Shown here one piece after another: positions 24,001 to 34,155 of a stretch of DNA of 64,000 nucleotides. The stretch spans positions 3,433,501-3,497,500 of the forward strand of contig NC_044977.1 of the NCBI RefSeq assembly GCF_008728515.1. Direction: 5' to 3'. Position numbers and translations under genes: made by a program. The notes beneath the pieces were generated by a model, which ran no database searches, was not told where the DNA came from, and worked only from the letters and a program-made list of their open reading frames with translations. The stretch is from Papio anubis. Its lineage: Eukaryota > Chordata > Mammalia > Primates > Cercopithecidae. Within the stretch, counting starts at the first letter, position 1; each line of letters starts with the position of its first letter.

Positions 24001-25071
24001 CCAATCATGAAATTCAGAAGGTACTTTCTGTTTGACAAAAGCCAAGAAGCATGGCCTACAAAACTGGCCACTTTTTCATTAAAAAGAAACATAAGAACAC
24101 TGAGCAGGTGAGTTTTCTTTTTAGTAAATGAATCATTTCAAGAGATCAAAGAGGTCGAAAATGAGATATCCAATATGTAGGCGATGTTCCCGAGGCAACG
24201 ATATTCCTTCCACAGCTGTTGTCCCAGGCTGAAATTAGTTGCTTAGAATTTGAGTTAAATAATCCCATCTTTCAAATGACTTTAGGAAATTGGGTGTTAG
24301 GGAGACCAGCCAGCACCATTCTGTTAAGTGGTCCTTGAACAGAAAAGTACTTTCCTTTGAATAGGAGAAAAAGTTTGATCACATTTAAGCTAATCTATCA
24401 TTTATTATACTCAGTGGGTGAGACAGTTAATGACTCTATTGATTTCTTTTGGTGCTTAGTTTCATAAACAGCATTTAACCAATGTGAAACTGAATATGGA
24501 ATTTGTTTTACATTTGTTATTGATGCACTTAAATTTTTTTATTTATACTAATACATATTGGTTTCAATAGAGAATTTCAAAACAGCTATAGATAAAACTA
24601 GATTTTAATTCTCAGATTTTTTTGTTGTTGTAACTTCAGGTATTTTTCCACGCCTGCTTATAGTTCGCTTCAGAGCTCCTGTTACTTTTACTAGGAAGGA
24701 AAAATAACATTGAAACTTTGCCAACAATGTTGGTCACAGACATTTCAGAAATAGCTATTTTTTTCTTTCCTCCTTCTCTTTTCTTATCTGCCTCTGTCAT
24801 ATCCCCACTGTTCATTTATGTAGGCCACAATAATTATTCTTTGATTCCTCCCTCTTCTTTGAGAGTCACATGGGCCATTCCTAGAAGACTATCTGTCTTT
24901 GTACAAAAAGACAAAGGAAGAAATAGAAGCACAAGAGGCACACAAGCGCTGCAAATGTGTTCAAACAGTACCATGATGGTAAACGGGATTCACAGTAAGA
25001 ATGAGAAGAAAGACTGAAAGACTACATACAGAATGAATATTATAAAAAGTAACCATTTAAAAATTAAAGGA
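21036..25071. other. Mostly unannotated; pyrimidine tract and CA repeat
   Basis: 21130-21285 is a strand-asymmetric polypyrimidine tract (tttccctcttcc type). 22112-22147 is an interrupted CA repeat. 23225-23290 is a TA/TG/CA mixture. The remainder is unique AT-rich sequence without a supported gene. Confidence 0.5.
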
Positions 25072-25175
25072 GCTGGGAGAGGTGATGTGCGTCTCAGATA
25101 CTCAGGAGGCTGATGGGTCTCCTGAGCCTAGAGTTCGAGGCCAGCCTAGGACAGAGCTCTTAAAAAAATTTAAAT
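25072..25175 (+). mobile_element. Fossil Alu monomer (FLAM/FAM-like), sense
   Basis: agatactcaggaggctgatg, tctcctgagcctagagttcg, then aggccagcctagga and an A-rich end correspond to a single 7SL-derived Alu left-monomer-like unit. A 7SL pseudogene fragment is the alternative. Confidence 0.6.
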
Positions 25176-26039
25176 GAAAGAAATACTAGCAATAAGATAT
25201 AAGCCTGGGAACAGGAGCAAGGTCTAAAATAGCATGACATGGGAAGAACAAAGCAAAACCAAATGATTTAGTCCCTATTTGTCTATGACAAATAGACAAA
25301 GACAATTTCTGAGTTGAGTTCAATAGTCTATTTTGAGTGGAAACATTCATGTAAGGTCTAATGGGTTAGACCCATACATGATCGTAAAGTAAGTTGTTAA
25401 ATTCTGAAGCTGTCTGAAATCATCATTAAATTTAAAAAGCTTAAGAATTCAAATGATACCTCAAAATCAATTCTTGACATTCATACTCATTCCTAACAAG
25501 GATTCACTGAAATACTGAATTCCTAATATATTGTCTAATAAGAATGGTTAATTAGATTAGCTATATTTTGTTGATGTGATCAATAATTAAAATTTAGACA
25601 TAGCATAAACATAATTTTAGAATGCAGGTGCTCAGAACGGCAAACTCTAAGATGTGTTCGGGCTATGAAGTGCTGGACGGTCACATACTGGCTCCAAGTG
25701 AGTCACTGTTTCCCAGCAATTGGGACTTACCACTTATTGGAACACAACAAATGTTCTCAACAATCTGTTCCCAGTTCCATACTTGTGCTGACACATTGGT
25801 AGCCTCAATGTTGAGAGTATTTACATGAAAATCAGTAAACATTATAAATCAGGGCCTTTGCCTCAGAGAACCAGTTGTTAACTACTTACCAGCATACTTC
25901 TGCCTTCAGATAATTATACCATTAAGTTTATTACAAATTGTCTATTTAAACTACTCAGTGAGAATCTAAGCAAACTAGTTAACAGTTTCCTTAATTTTCC
26001 AATATACTAAGTAAGGCTCAAAGAGCATTTTTAAATTTG
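25176..26039. other. No recognisable feature
   Basis: Unique-looking AT-rich sequence with a small 9 bp inverted repeat near 25277 (tttgtctat/atagacaaa). Confidence 0.4.
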
Positions 26040-26509
26040 ATATTTGCATAGTAGCCTTTTAGTGTTGTTATTATGTGGTTTTAATTGAGCATTTTATATG
26101 ATTTTATTTTCTGTCCTTAATATCAGTTTGACTTAATTTTGTTTTTTAAAACATTTTAGTGATTGTGCTAGAGTTTGCAACATACATTTGCAACTAATTC
26201 AAGTTCACTTTCAAATAACATGGTACCATTTTATAATACTGAAAGTACCATATAATATTGAAGGTACAAGTATAATGATGAAATATTTCTGATTCCTCCT
26301 TCCCATCACTCTATCATTATTGTCATTCACTTTATTTATATATAAAAATATATAAGCATATATATAGATCGACTATAGATTAATTTCTCTTATGTGTAAA
26401 CATACATAATCAAATAAACTATTGTTATTATCATTTTGAACAAACTGCTATATGTTTATCAATTAAGAATTAAGACAAATAAATTTTATATTTACCTTCA
26501 CTTAATTAT

Positions 26510-26535
26510 AAAGGAAGCACGGAGGTGCTTCCTTT
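26510..26535. repeat. Perfect 11 bp hairpin with tetraloop
   Basis: aaaggaagcac and gtgcttccttt pair perfectly around the loop ggag. The stem is too short for a microRNA precursor. Confidence 0.88.
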
Positions 26536-27407
26536 TGTACCTATTTATCTCAAACTGAAAATTAAATGTTATATATATATATGATGTACAACATGATGTT
26601 TTAAATATGCATATATTGTGAAATGGCTAAATCAGGCTAATTTACATATGCATTATCTTAGATATTTATTTGTGGTGAGAATACATAAAATTACACTTTT
26701 TTAATCTAGATCTGAGTTTCTGATCTACATCATTTTCCTTCTCTCTAAAGAAATTCTTTTAACAATTCTTGCAAGACAGGTCTACTGACAACACAATTCC
26801 TCAATTCCTGTCTGTCTGGAAATGTCGTTATTTCTCCTTCACTTCGTAAGGATAATTTTGCAGAATACAGAATTCTAATTTGGTAGGTAAGATGTCTTTT
26901 TCTCTAGCTTCTTTCAATATTTTTCCTTTAGTTTTCTAAATTTTGAACAAATCATTTCTATTTATAGTTTTTTTTTTTTTTTTTTTTGCATTTATCCTGC
27001 TTGATGTTCCTTGAACTTCCCATATCTGTGGTTTGATGACTGGCATTAACTGGGGGAAGATTCTCAGTCATTATTTCTTCAAATATTGCTTCTGTTCCTT
27101 TCGCTCCTTCTCCTGGCATTTCTGTTTCACAAATGTTACACTTTTGTAGTTGTTCCATAGTTCTTAGATTTTTTTTTTATTTTTTCAGTATCTTTTCTCT
27201 TTGTTTTTTATTTTGAAAAATTCTGTTGTCATATTCTCAAACCAAGAAATTATTTCCTTATTCATGTTCATCTACTGATGAGTCCATCAAAAACATTCTT
27301 CATTTCTGTTACAATGTTTTTGACCTCTAACATTTTTCTTTTTGGTACTTTCTTAGAATTTCTCTCTCTCTGCTTATATTAGCTGTCTACTTTTGCATGT
27401 TGTGTGC

Positions 27408-27507
27408 TTTTTCTATGACAGCCCATAGTGTATTAATCATAGCTGTTTTATATTCCTTTTTTCTATGACAGCCCATAGTGTATTAATCATAGCTGTTTTA
27501 TATTCCT
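27408..27507. repeat. Perfect 50 bp tandem duplication
   Basis: 27408-27457 is identical to 27458-27507 (unit begins tttctatgacagcccatag). It lies inside the old antisense L1. The lack of differences implies a young duplication or a base-calling/assembly artefact. Confidence 0.95.
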
Positions 27508-27780
27508 GGTCTCATAATTCCACATCCTGGCAATATCTGACTCTGGTTCTGATGCTTATTCAGTCTCTTAGAACTGTTTTTATTTTTTTGTCTTTCCGTG
27601 TGTTTTTTGTTGAAAACGGATATAATGTATTAGGTGAGAGGGACTCAGGTAAGTCGGTCTCAGTGGTTTGGTGGTAAGGTGTGTGAGAAGGGGAGGCATT
27701 CTGTACTCCTATAATTAGGTCTCAGTGTTTTAGTGAGCCTGTGCCCCGGGACTGTGAACTTCACCAGTACTTCTCAATCT

Positions 27781-28140
27781 TTTTAATCTTTTTCGACCCT
27801 TAATTGGGCCAGAAGGAGGTATTTCAAAGACAATATTATGGCAGATAGGAAATGAACATATTCTCATATTTAATATTCAATAAATAATGATTGTAAGTTA
27901 TAAAATTTAATTTCTATCTTTACTACAAAAGGATATTCTTAGAGCATTTAGACAATTCAACATATAGGCCCCCAAATTCATGTTTAAACATTAAAAATTC
28001 CTAAGACTTTTAAATAAGATAAAAAGTAAAGTATAAATATTTGCATTATATTTCGGAAAGAGCTACAGGTTTACACGTAAATATTTGCTATATGCATTTT
28101 GATGCATAATGTCTCAAGTTTACATGTCCATAAAAGGGTA
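27781..28140. other. No recognisable feature
   Basis: AT-rich sequence between the L1 fragment and an L2. Confidence 0.4.
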
Positions 28141-28263
28141 TCTTGCCTTCCATGCCTACCACCAATACACATACATACCAAATCTCACTAAAGAATTGAA
28201 TCCGATCTTATCTTGCAAACCGAAAGCTTGGGAGTCATCCTTAATTCCCTGCCCCAGCCCCTC
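28141..28263 (+). mobile_element. L2 fragment, sense (5' of the LTR)
   Basis: ttgggagtcatccttaattc and the neighbouring sequence match the L2 segment that in the consensus reads gagtcatccttgactcc. It is interrupted by an MST-type LTR at 28264, and L2 resumes at 28689. Confidence 0.65.
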
Positions 28264-28688
28264 TAATATGGTTTGGCTGTGTCCCCACGCAAATCTCACC
28301 ATGAACTGTAATAATCCCCATGTGGCAAGGGCAGGGCCACGTGGAGATAACTGAATCATGGCGGCAGTTTCTCCATACTGTTCACGTGGTAATGAATAAG
28401 TCTCACAGATCTGATGGTTTTATAAATGGGAGTTCCCCTGCACAAGCTCTCTCTCAACTGCCACCACGTAAGACATGATTTTGCTCCTCCTTGCCTTCTA
28501 CCATGATTGTGAGGCCTCTACAGCCATGTGGAACTGGGAGTCAATTAAACCTCTTTCCCTTATAAATTACCCATGATTGTGAGGCCTCTACAGCCATGTG
28601 GAACTGGGAGTCAATTAAACCTCTTTCCCTTATAAATTACCCAGTCTCAGGTATGTCTTTATTAGCAGCATGAGAATGGACTAATACA
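28264..28688 (+). mobile_element. MST-type (MaLR, ERVL-MaLR) solitary LTR
   Basis: Runs from taatatggtttggctgtgtc through gaatcatggcggcagttt, agtctcacagatctgatggt, ttttataaatgggagttccc and gtatgtctttattagcagca to ggactaataca, matching MSTA/MSTB. Internal retroviral sequence is absent. The first TG is mutated to TA. It contains a perfect 70 bp internal duplication and is flanked by an unusually long direct repeat of L2 sequence. Confidence 0.88.
28501..28640. repeat. Perfect 70 bp tandem duplication within the LTR
   Basis: 28501-28570 equals 28571-28640 exactly. The unit starts ccatgattgtgaggcctcta and ends cttataaattac. Other MST LTRs have a single copy of this segment. Confidence 0.97.
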
Positions 28689-29590
28689 TACATGCCAAAT
28701 CTCACTAAAGAATACCATCCTCTACTTCATCTTGCAAACCAAAAATTTAGGAGTCATCCTCGATTCCCTGTCCCAACCCCTCCTTTCTGCATTTCACACA
28801 TCCATTCAATCACCAAGTATTCTTGGCTCAGCCATCAAAATATACCACTACTTCTCTTCCTGCCACTATCTGTCACTTCTTAATCACCCCTCATCTCTCA
28901 CCTGGACCATGTCAATAGCCCTCTAACCAGTCTCCCAGCCTCTGTGTTCCTCTTTCTTTATACTCTGTCCTCCAGAGAACAAACAGAGTGATTTCTATTT
29001 TGCTTCAAAATAGAAATTGGACTTAGTTTTCTGCTTATAACTTTAAATGACTTTCCATTATATTGAGAATAAAACGAAAATTTCTTCTTCTGGCCGGCAA
29101 CATCGTTCACACCTTTGTCTTGCACTACAATTTGGGCCAGTTTCCCCTTTGATCACTGCACTGAAATGCTGGTCTTTCTCTTCAAATTATAGATCAAGCT
29201 CATCCTCGTCTCTGCAAATAGGATTCTCTTTTGTCTGGAACTCCTCACTCCTGTCTCTGATGAACTGGCTCCTGCTCATCTTTAGGTCTCAACAAAAACG
29301 TCACTACACCACAAAGTTCCTCCCTAACACGGGTATCTGATTCCGTCTAATGACGACAGCCTTGGTCCCTGAGTAATTTTACTGACATTTTCTTTTTTAA
29401 TCTAGCACATTCCAAAATCTGAACTCACGTTGTACATTGATATTAATACCTATCAAGTGCTGTCTCCTTTTACTCGAATATGAACTTCGTAAGAACAAGG
29501 CTTGTATATGTCATCATTAAAATAATTCCTATTATCTAGGGCAGTGTTAAGTGTACTATTCAATAGATGTTCAGTAAATATGTTTAATGA
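28689..29590 (+). mobile_element. L2 LINE 3' portion, sense
   Basis: Long L2 match: ggaccatgtcaatagccctc, tcccagcctctgtgttcctc, aaatgactttccattatatt, tctggaactcctcactcctg, tcatctttaggtctcaac, tgaacttcgtaagaacaagg and the terminal attcaatagatgttcagtaa. The open frames across 28692-29340 are relics of chance; no reverse transcriptase is preserved. Confidence 0.8.
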
Positions 29591-30009
29591 TGTAGAAGTA
29601 TGTTACATGTGCAACAAATAAACAAGTAGCATAAATATACCTTGAAACACAAATAGCGTAGATGTTTATGTTTAAGGTGATCTTTTCATATAAAAAAGCT
29701 TCTATTATCCAGAAGATAATGTTTCTCATAAGTTGTTTCCTCCATATCAGGAAATGGAGTGAATGAGAAAGAAAACAGATAGAAAGAAAGAGAAAAAAGA
29801 ATGTGGAGGTAGAGTGTGGGGACAGAGAAAAGACTAAGGAGGTACAAGAATATGTGCATTGACCCTTCACTGCATTTCTACTGTAAGACAAAGAAAGCGT
29901 GCCCTCATTTTTAATTGAATTGTTCAAAGAAGGAAAATAACACTGCTTTAAGTATCTGCCAAATCCTAGGAAAATCGTGTTTATTATATGCATATTGTGT
30001 AATAATCAT
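29591..30009. other. No recognisable feature
   Basis: Contains a purine-rich GAAA stretch near 29765-29800. The 140-codon minus-strand open frame over it is low-complexity and has no recognisable domain. Confidence 0.4.
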
Positions 30010-30560
30010 TCATTTGTTAATATAACGAATATTTATTGTACTTCTATTACAGGGTCAAATCACAAAAACGAATAATATGATCTTTAGCCTGATGAAGCTG
30101 ACAGTCAAATGGGAGGAATCTGACAAGAAACGGAAATAATAGAAAAATAGAATAACTGCAAACTGTGCCAGAAACAAACAAGACACTTACACCATCATGC
30201 AACAAGGGATCCATTTGGAGGGGCAGTGTCAGGAAATACAGGGTTTTCTGAGATGGTCATATTTAAGCTGAAATATGAGGAATTAAGAAACAGCTATCTG
30301 AATATTTCAGCAGAAGACAAGGCATGTTCAAAGGTCCTGAGTTGGAAAAGACTTTGGCATTTTCAAAGACATTAAAACAAAAACAACAGCCCATTTTGAA
30401 AAGTGAATGACGTTCAAATCTGGCAACTGGCAAAGGTCAAATGATGTAGAACATCATAGGCAATGGAGGACATTCCATTACACAATCCAACTTATATTTT
30501 TAAAATACTACATTGACTGTTGTGTGGAGGATGGCATGTGTGTGTTGAGGGTGAGCGAGT
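30010..30560 (-). mobile_element. L2 fragment, antisense
   Basis: cctgatgaagctgacagtca, atatttaagctgaaatatga, aggcatgttcaaaggtcctg, taggcaatggaggacattcc and actgttgtgtggagg follow the reverse complement of the L2 3' half. Confidence 0.7.
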
Positions 30561-30660
30561 GGTAGTAGTGATGGACATTTTGAAATGCACATTTAAAAAT
30601 TTTGGAAAGCAAAGTTTAGGAAGAAATGTAATTCAAGCTGAAGACTTCCACATAGAAGAA

Positions 30661-30780
30661 CCACACTGCACCAAGTAGCTGATGCGCAGTCACTTGCACC
30701 TATTTTTATCAGAGAGCAGACCACACTGCACCAAGTAGCTGATGCGCAGTCACTTGAACCTATTTTTATCAGAGAGCAGA
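30661..30780. repeat. 60 bp tandem duplication (one mismatch)
   Basis: 30661-30720 and 30721-30780 are identical except for cttgcacc versus cttgaacc. The unit begins ccacactgcaccaagtagct. It occurs in otherwise unique sequence. Confidence 0.97.
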
Positions 30781-30924
30781 GGATTGGGTCTCCACTAATA
30801 AAAGCTTCAACAATAGCAACAAAACCAAGGACAGTTAATTTTATTTAGTACTAATTTTGAGTATCACAGTAAGTTGAATGCAAGCTCTATGTTCCAAGCA
30901 ATTTAAAAATTGAAATTAAAAGAA

Positions 30925-31034
30925 TCTTCCAACTACTTCACAGAGGTTAACGTACCTAAGGATCCACAGATAATAATCAGCAAAGCTTTGAGTTTAAACC
31001 GTGTTCTCTGAATCCAGAGCTCATATTCTTATCA
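30925..31034 (-). mobile_element. MIR SINE 5' half, antisense
   Basis: acttcacagaggttaacgta, aaagctttgagtttaaaccg and ctctgaatccagagctcata match reverse-complement MIR. Its final part seeds the repeat array that follows. Confidence 0.7.
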
Positions 31035-31232
31035 AGATTAGAGAAGGAATATTGTATCTGAATCCAGAGCTCATATTCTTATCCTTTCTGAATCCAGAGC
31101 TCATATTCTCACCAAGATTACAGAAGGAATATTGTTATGTTATCTGAATCCAGAGCTCATATTCTTATCCTCTCTGAATACAGAGCTCATGTTCTTACCA
31201 AGATTAGAGAAGGAATATTGTTATGTTATAGT
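31008..31232. repeat. Higher-order tandem repeat derived from MIR
   Basis: ctgaatccagagctcat-type units start at 31008, 31058, 31088, 31144 and 31174. Some are followed by a second module (aagattagagaaggaatatt). Spacings of 50, 30, 56 and 30 make an 86 bp higher-order unit (30 + 56) present twice after a 50 bp founder. Confidence 0.9.
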
Positions 31233-31499
31233 TAACATGTTGGTCTGAAAGCTTATTATAGAAAATAGTAAAAGGAATAATAATTTGAGAAAGTAAATTC
31301 AGCTCCCCCTCTACAAATATATTCGTCTGCTTAATAGTACTGTGATTTATTTCTAAAGCTCTTTACATATTTATTTATTTGAATATATATTAAATAATAA
31401 ATTATATATAATATAAATATTGTTTATATGTAATACAAATAATACATTACTCAGATATAGTGAACTAGGTTTTAACATATATCATTACATTTTATCCTT

Positions 31500-31625
31500 A
31501 AAAATATTCCATGTGGTATGCATGACAATTGCTGTTTCATCCATTTTACTCCTTAAGAAGTGGTCTCATTGAACTAAGTGATGTATTCAAGGATATAATC
31601 AAGTATCTGCTTCGTAGAGAGGCTG
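31500..31625 (-). mobile_element. Possible MIR fragment, antisense
   Basis: tcatccattttactccttaa, then tgaactaagtgatgtattca resembles the reverse-complement MIR middle (cattttacagatgagg ... gttaagtgacttgccca). Confidence 0.5.
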
Positions 31626-31649
31626 TTGCTAAAGACCCACTCTTAGTAG

Positions 31650-31860
31650 CACCCACTAGTCATTCTTTATTTTACTTTCTGCACAGTATTTGTCACTATC
31701 TGAAATTATCTTGACTTTAACAGTTTCTTTCTCTACTTCCCTCATTAAAATTTAAGGACAATGAGATAGACACTTTAATCGTCTTGTCATCTAGCATCTA
31801 AAACCTGCCCACACATAATGGGTTCAGAGTAAACATTTGTTGAGTGAATACTGCTTTAAA
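31650..31860 (+). mobile_element. L2 3' end, sense
   Basis: cagtatttgtcactatctga, aaatttaaggacaatgagat, catctagcatctaaaacctg and taaacatttgttgagtgaat match the L2 3' terminus. Confidence 0.7.
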
Positions 31861-33284
31861 ACATGTAATATTAATAAAAATGACAAATCCAAGATGACAA
31901 TTAAAGTCTTTATGATCTTGGTGAATGCTCATTCCATCACACGATACCATCATCTCAGATCATGGTCACTTGAGACCATGTAAGGTCACCAATAACTGAA
32001 ATGACTACAAATTACATTTGTAAGTCATTTTTGCATTTCAAAAGCAATTTCAAATAGATAAATTTTTATTTCAAATGGACCACAGTTATACATTTTTGCA
32101 ATGAAGTTTTTCCCCCTTTGTTTTCTGTATTGCACTTCATATGAAAGAGATGACCTCAGTCAACATAGTCACTTGAGACTGATCAAGGTATAAAGTATTG
32201 CATAAAACAACTCACATTTAACCTTTGCAAATGAATAAGTAAAGGGAAATTCATGAATTTTTAAAATATTGTCCCTTGATGCAGACATCAGCCTGTTTCT
32301 GGTTTTAGCTTAGATTCACATGGGCATCTTTTCCACAGGCACTTTTATTTTTCCTAAGCAACTGGTATTCCCATTGAATTTTGTAAAAAATGAAAAAAAG
32401 GCAAGTTTTAAAATAACATACTACTTATCAATCCTGTAACTAGGCTGAATAACATTTAGAAAATAAATTTCCTTTTCGTTTTCCAAAGTAAGCTTTTAAA
32501 AGTAAATTCCTTGAGCATTTATGTCAGGGCGGAAATTTGTTTTACCTGCAACAATTGATATTTGCAATCAGTTTAGCACAAAAGCGTGTAGAAGAATAAA
32601 ATAATAACCACCTCCCATTTTTTATTTGTTCCCTATTTTCTGTGGTTGAATTCTGTGACAGCTGCTCCAAAGGCAAGGATGAAAATAGACTTAACTACAG
32701 CTCTGCTTGGGTATACACATGAGTGCCTCTCAAAGGACACATTGACTCCTATTGCCAACGATGCATGTGGTTCACAAACAAAGATAGCAGACTACATCTA
32801 CGTCTCAAACACTGAGTAGCACCAGGTCACTCTGCACAATGCATAAGGCAGGCAGATTTGAAAAGATCTACTCTTTTTTTTTTTTTTTTTTTCTGGATTG
32901 CTGTATTGCTTGCTAAGTCATATTCTACAAAAAAGACAAAGGGCATTTTCTGTAGAGTATAGAGAGAGGGATAAGCAGTCTATATAAAAGTTGATGTAGG
33001 TATTTGGGAAGTAAAGTAATTGCTCTTGTATTGAATTGTATTTACTTCCTTGAATTAAAATAAACAGCAAATACAAAAACACCAAAAGTCAAACACATTA
33101 ATATCTACAAAGAAAAACTTTTTCCAAAAATAAGACCTTTTTTCTTTGCCTAAAATTATGTAGTGACTCAAATATTTTTTCGTATATGGCAAAAGTGTAC
33201 TCCTCGGGGCTGAGAGCTCGTCTCTCCCAATTACTAGTAATGCTAGAGAAAAACAGTCTCTCTTCTCTGCTTCAGTACAGTCCA
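31861..33284. other. No recognisable feature
   Basis: Unique-looking AT-rich sequence with a T-run at about 32874-32892. Minus-strand coding potential at 33285-33055 is not supported. Confidence 0.4.
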
Positions 33285-33490
33285 CAGTACGTGTGGCAAG
33301 AACTGTGCCTCACATTTCCCCCATGGGTTATTTCATTTATTCCTAACAGTACCCTAAAAGGCAGGTCCAGACGTGACTGCTGTTTTGTGAGCGAAGAGAC
33401 AAAGGATTCAGCAATTAGAAACTGTCCAGTTTGCACAACTGGAAAGTGATAGAGTCAGAACTTGAACCAGAGTCCCAGGTCTTAACCAAA
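33285..33490 (-). mobile_element. MIR SINE, antisense
   Basis: ttatttcatttattcctaac, gcgaagagacaaaggattca, aactggaaagtgatagagtc and gaacttgaaccagagtccca followed by ggtctt is a near full-length reverse-complement MIR. An overlapping plus-strand open frame is incidental. Confidence 0.8.
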
Positions 33491-33739
33491 TTGTCTTGCA
33501 AAAATGACTTACAAAAATAATTTACTTTAAAGCCATGAATAAAGTCAGTTCTTCATTTTCAACATTGACTCCAACTCTCTTACTACAATCCATGATGCAC
33601 TCTGCTCCAAGAATTAACAAGTGCCCACCAAATAATTCACTTCCCAACTTACAATCCTGAATGCCTTCAACAGTAATTTGCAGTTTCTCTGCAAAATCTG
33701 AAAGGTTCTTGATCATCTAGCTACAGCCAGCTCTTCTGG

Positions 33740-34155
33740 AGGGCCATTCACTCCTAAACACCCCTAGTCCTAGCCATGCTACTCATACTTCACTTAAAAT
33801 GCCCTTCAACTTCTGTCCCTGACGGAATTCCGTTTATTCTGCCCAGCTCTGCTTAACTGGGACTTCCTTTCCTAACCCCTCTTGGAACTGTTTGTCCCTT
33901 TCATAGTCAATCCAACGCATGCTGCACCTACAGCTATAGTGAAAATGACACACTAGATTGTAAGGTTTTGGCAATATTTATTGGCTATAAATTAAATTCT
34001 ATAGAGAAAATGACACACTGGATTATAAGTTTTTGGTAAGTATTTATTGGCTATAAATTAAACTCCTCAAGTGCAGAAATGTATTTATTCTGGTACCCCT
34101 TTCATTTTTCACATTGTTACATACTAAGTGACCAATAAATGTTTATTGATAAAAA
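33740..34155 (+). mobile_element. L2 3' end, sense, with internal duplication
   Basis: aaaatgcccttcaacttctg, cactagattgtaaggttttg, tgcagaaatgtatttattct and gaccaataaatgtttattga follow the L2 3' region. Confidence 0.65.
33934..34064. repeat. Diverged 65 bp tandem duplication in L2
   Basis: 33934-33998 (ctatagtgaaaatgacacac ...) and 33999-34064 (ctatagagaaaatgacacac ...) are about 90% identical, the second with one extra base. Confidence 0.9.

Larger units (their letters stand above)
26040..27780 (-). mobile_element. Old L1 (L1M/L1ME or HAL1-like), antisense, composite
   Basis: ttgcaagacaggtctactga, tatttctccttcacttcgta and ttttgcagaatacagaattc are the reverse complement of an L1M ORF1 C-terminal region. 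The downstream stretch tcattatttcttcaaatatt and the ttgttgaaaacggatataat part continue the same antisense element. A segment at about 26565-26715 (atgatgtacaacatgatgt, gaaatggctaaatcaggcta) looks like a separate antisense L1 3' end. An A-rich-looking open frame at 27158-26958 is an artefact of the T-run at 26969-26988. Confidence 0.65.
28172..28782. repeat. About 92 bp direct repeat flanking the LTR
   Basis: 28172-28263 (tacataccaaatctcactaa ... cccctc) and 28689-28782 (tacatgccaaatctcactaa ... cccctc) are about 80% identical L2-derived copies. One ends exactly at the LTR start and the other begins exactly at the LTR end. An ordinary retroviral target duplication is 4-6 bp. Confidence 0.8.

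Noticed and set aside
26510..26535. Possible microRNA precursor
   Set aside because: The stem is only 11 bp and does not extend; precursors need roughly 30 paired positions.
29571..29993. 140-codon minus-strand open frame
   Set aside because: Low-complexity, Phe/Ser-rich translation of a GAAA-rich stretch with no recognisable domain or splice context.
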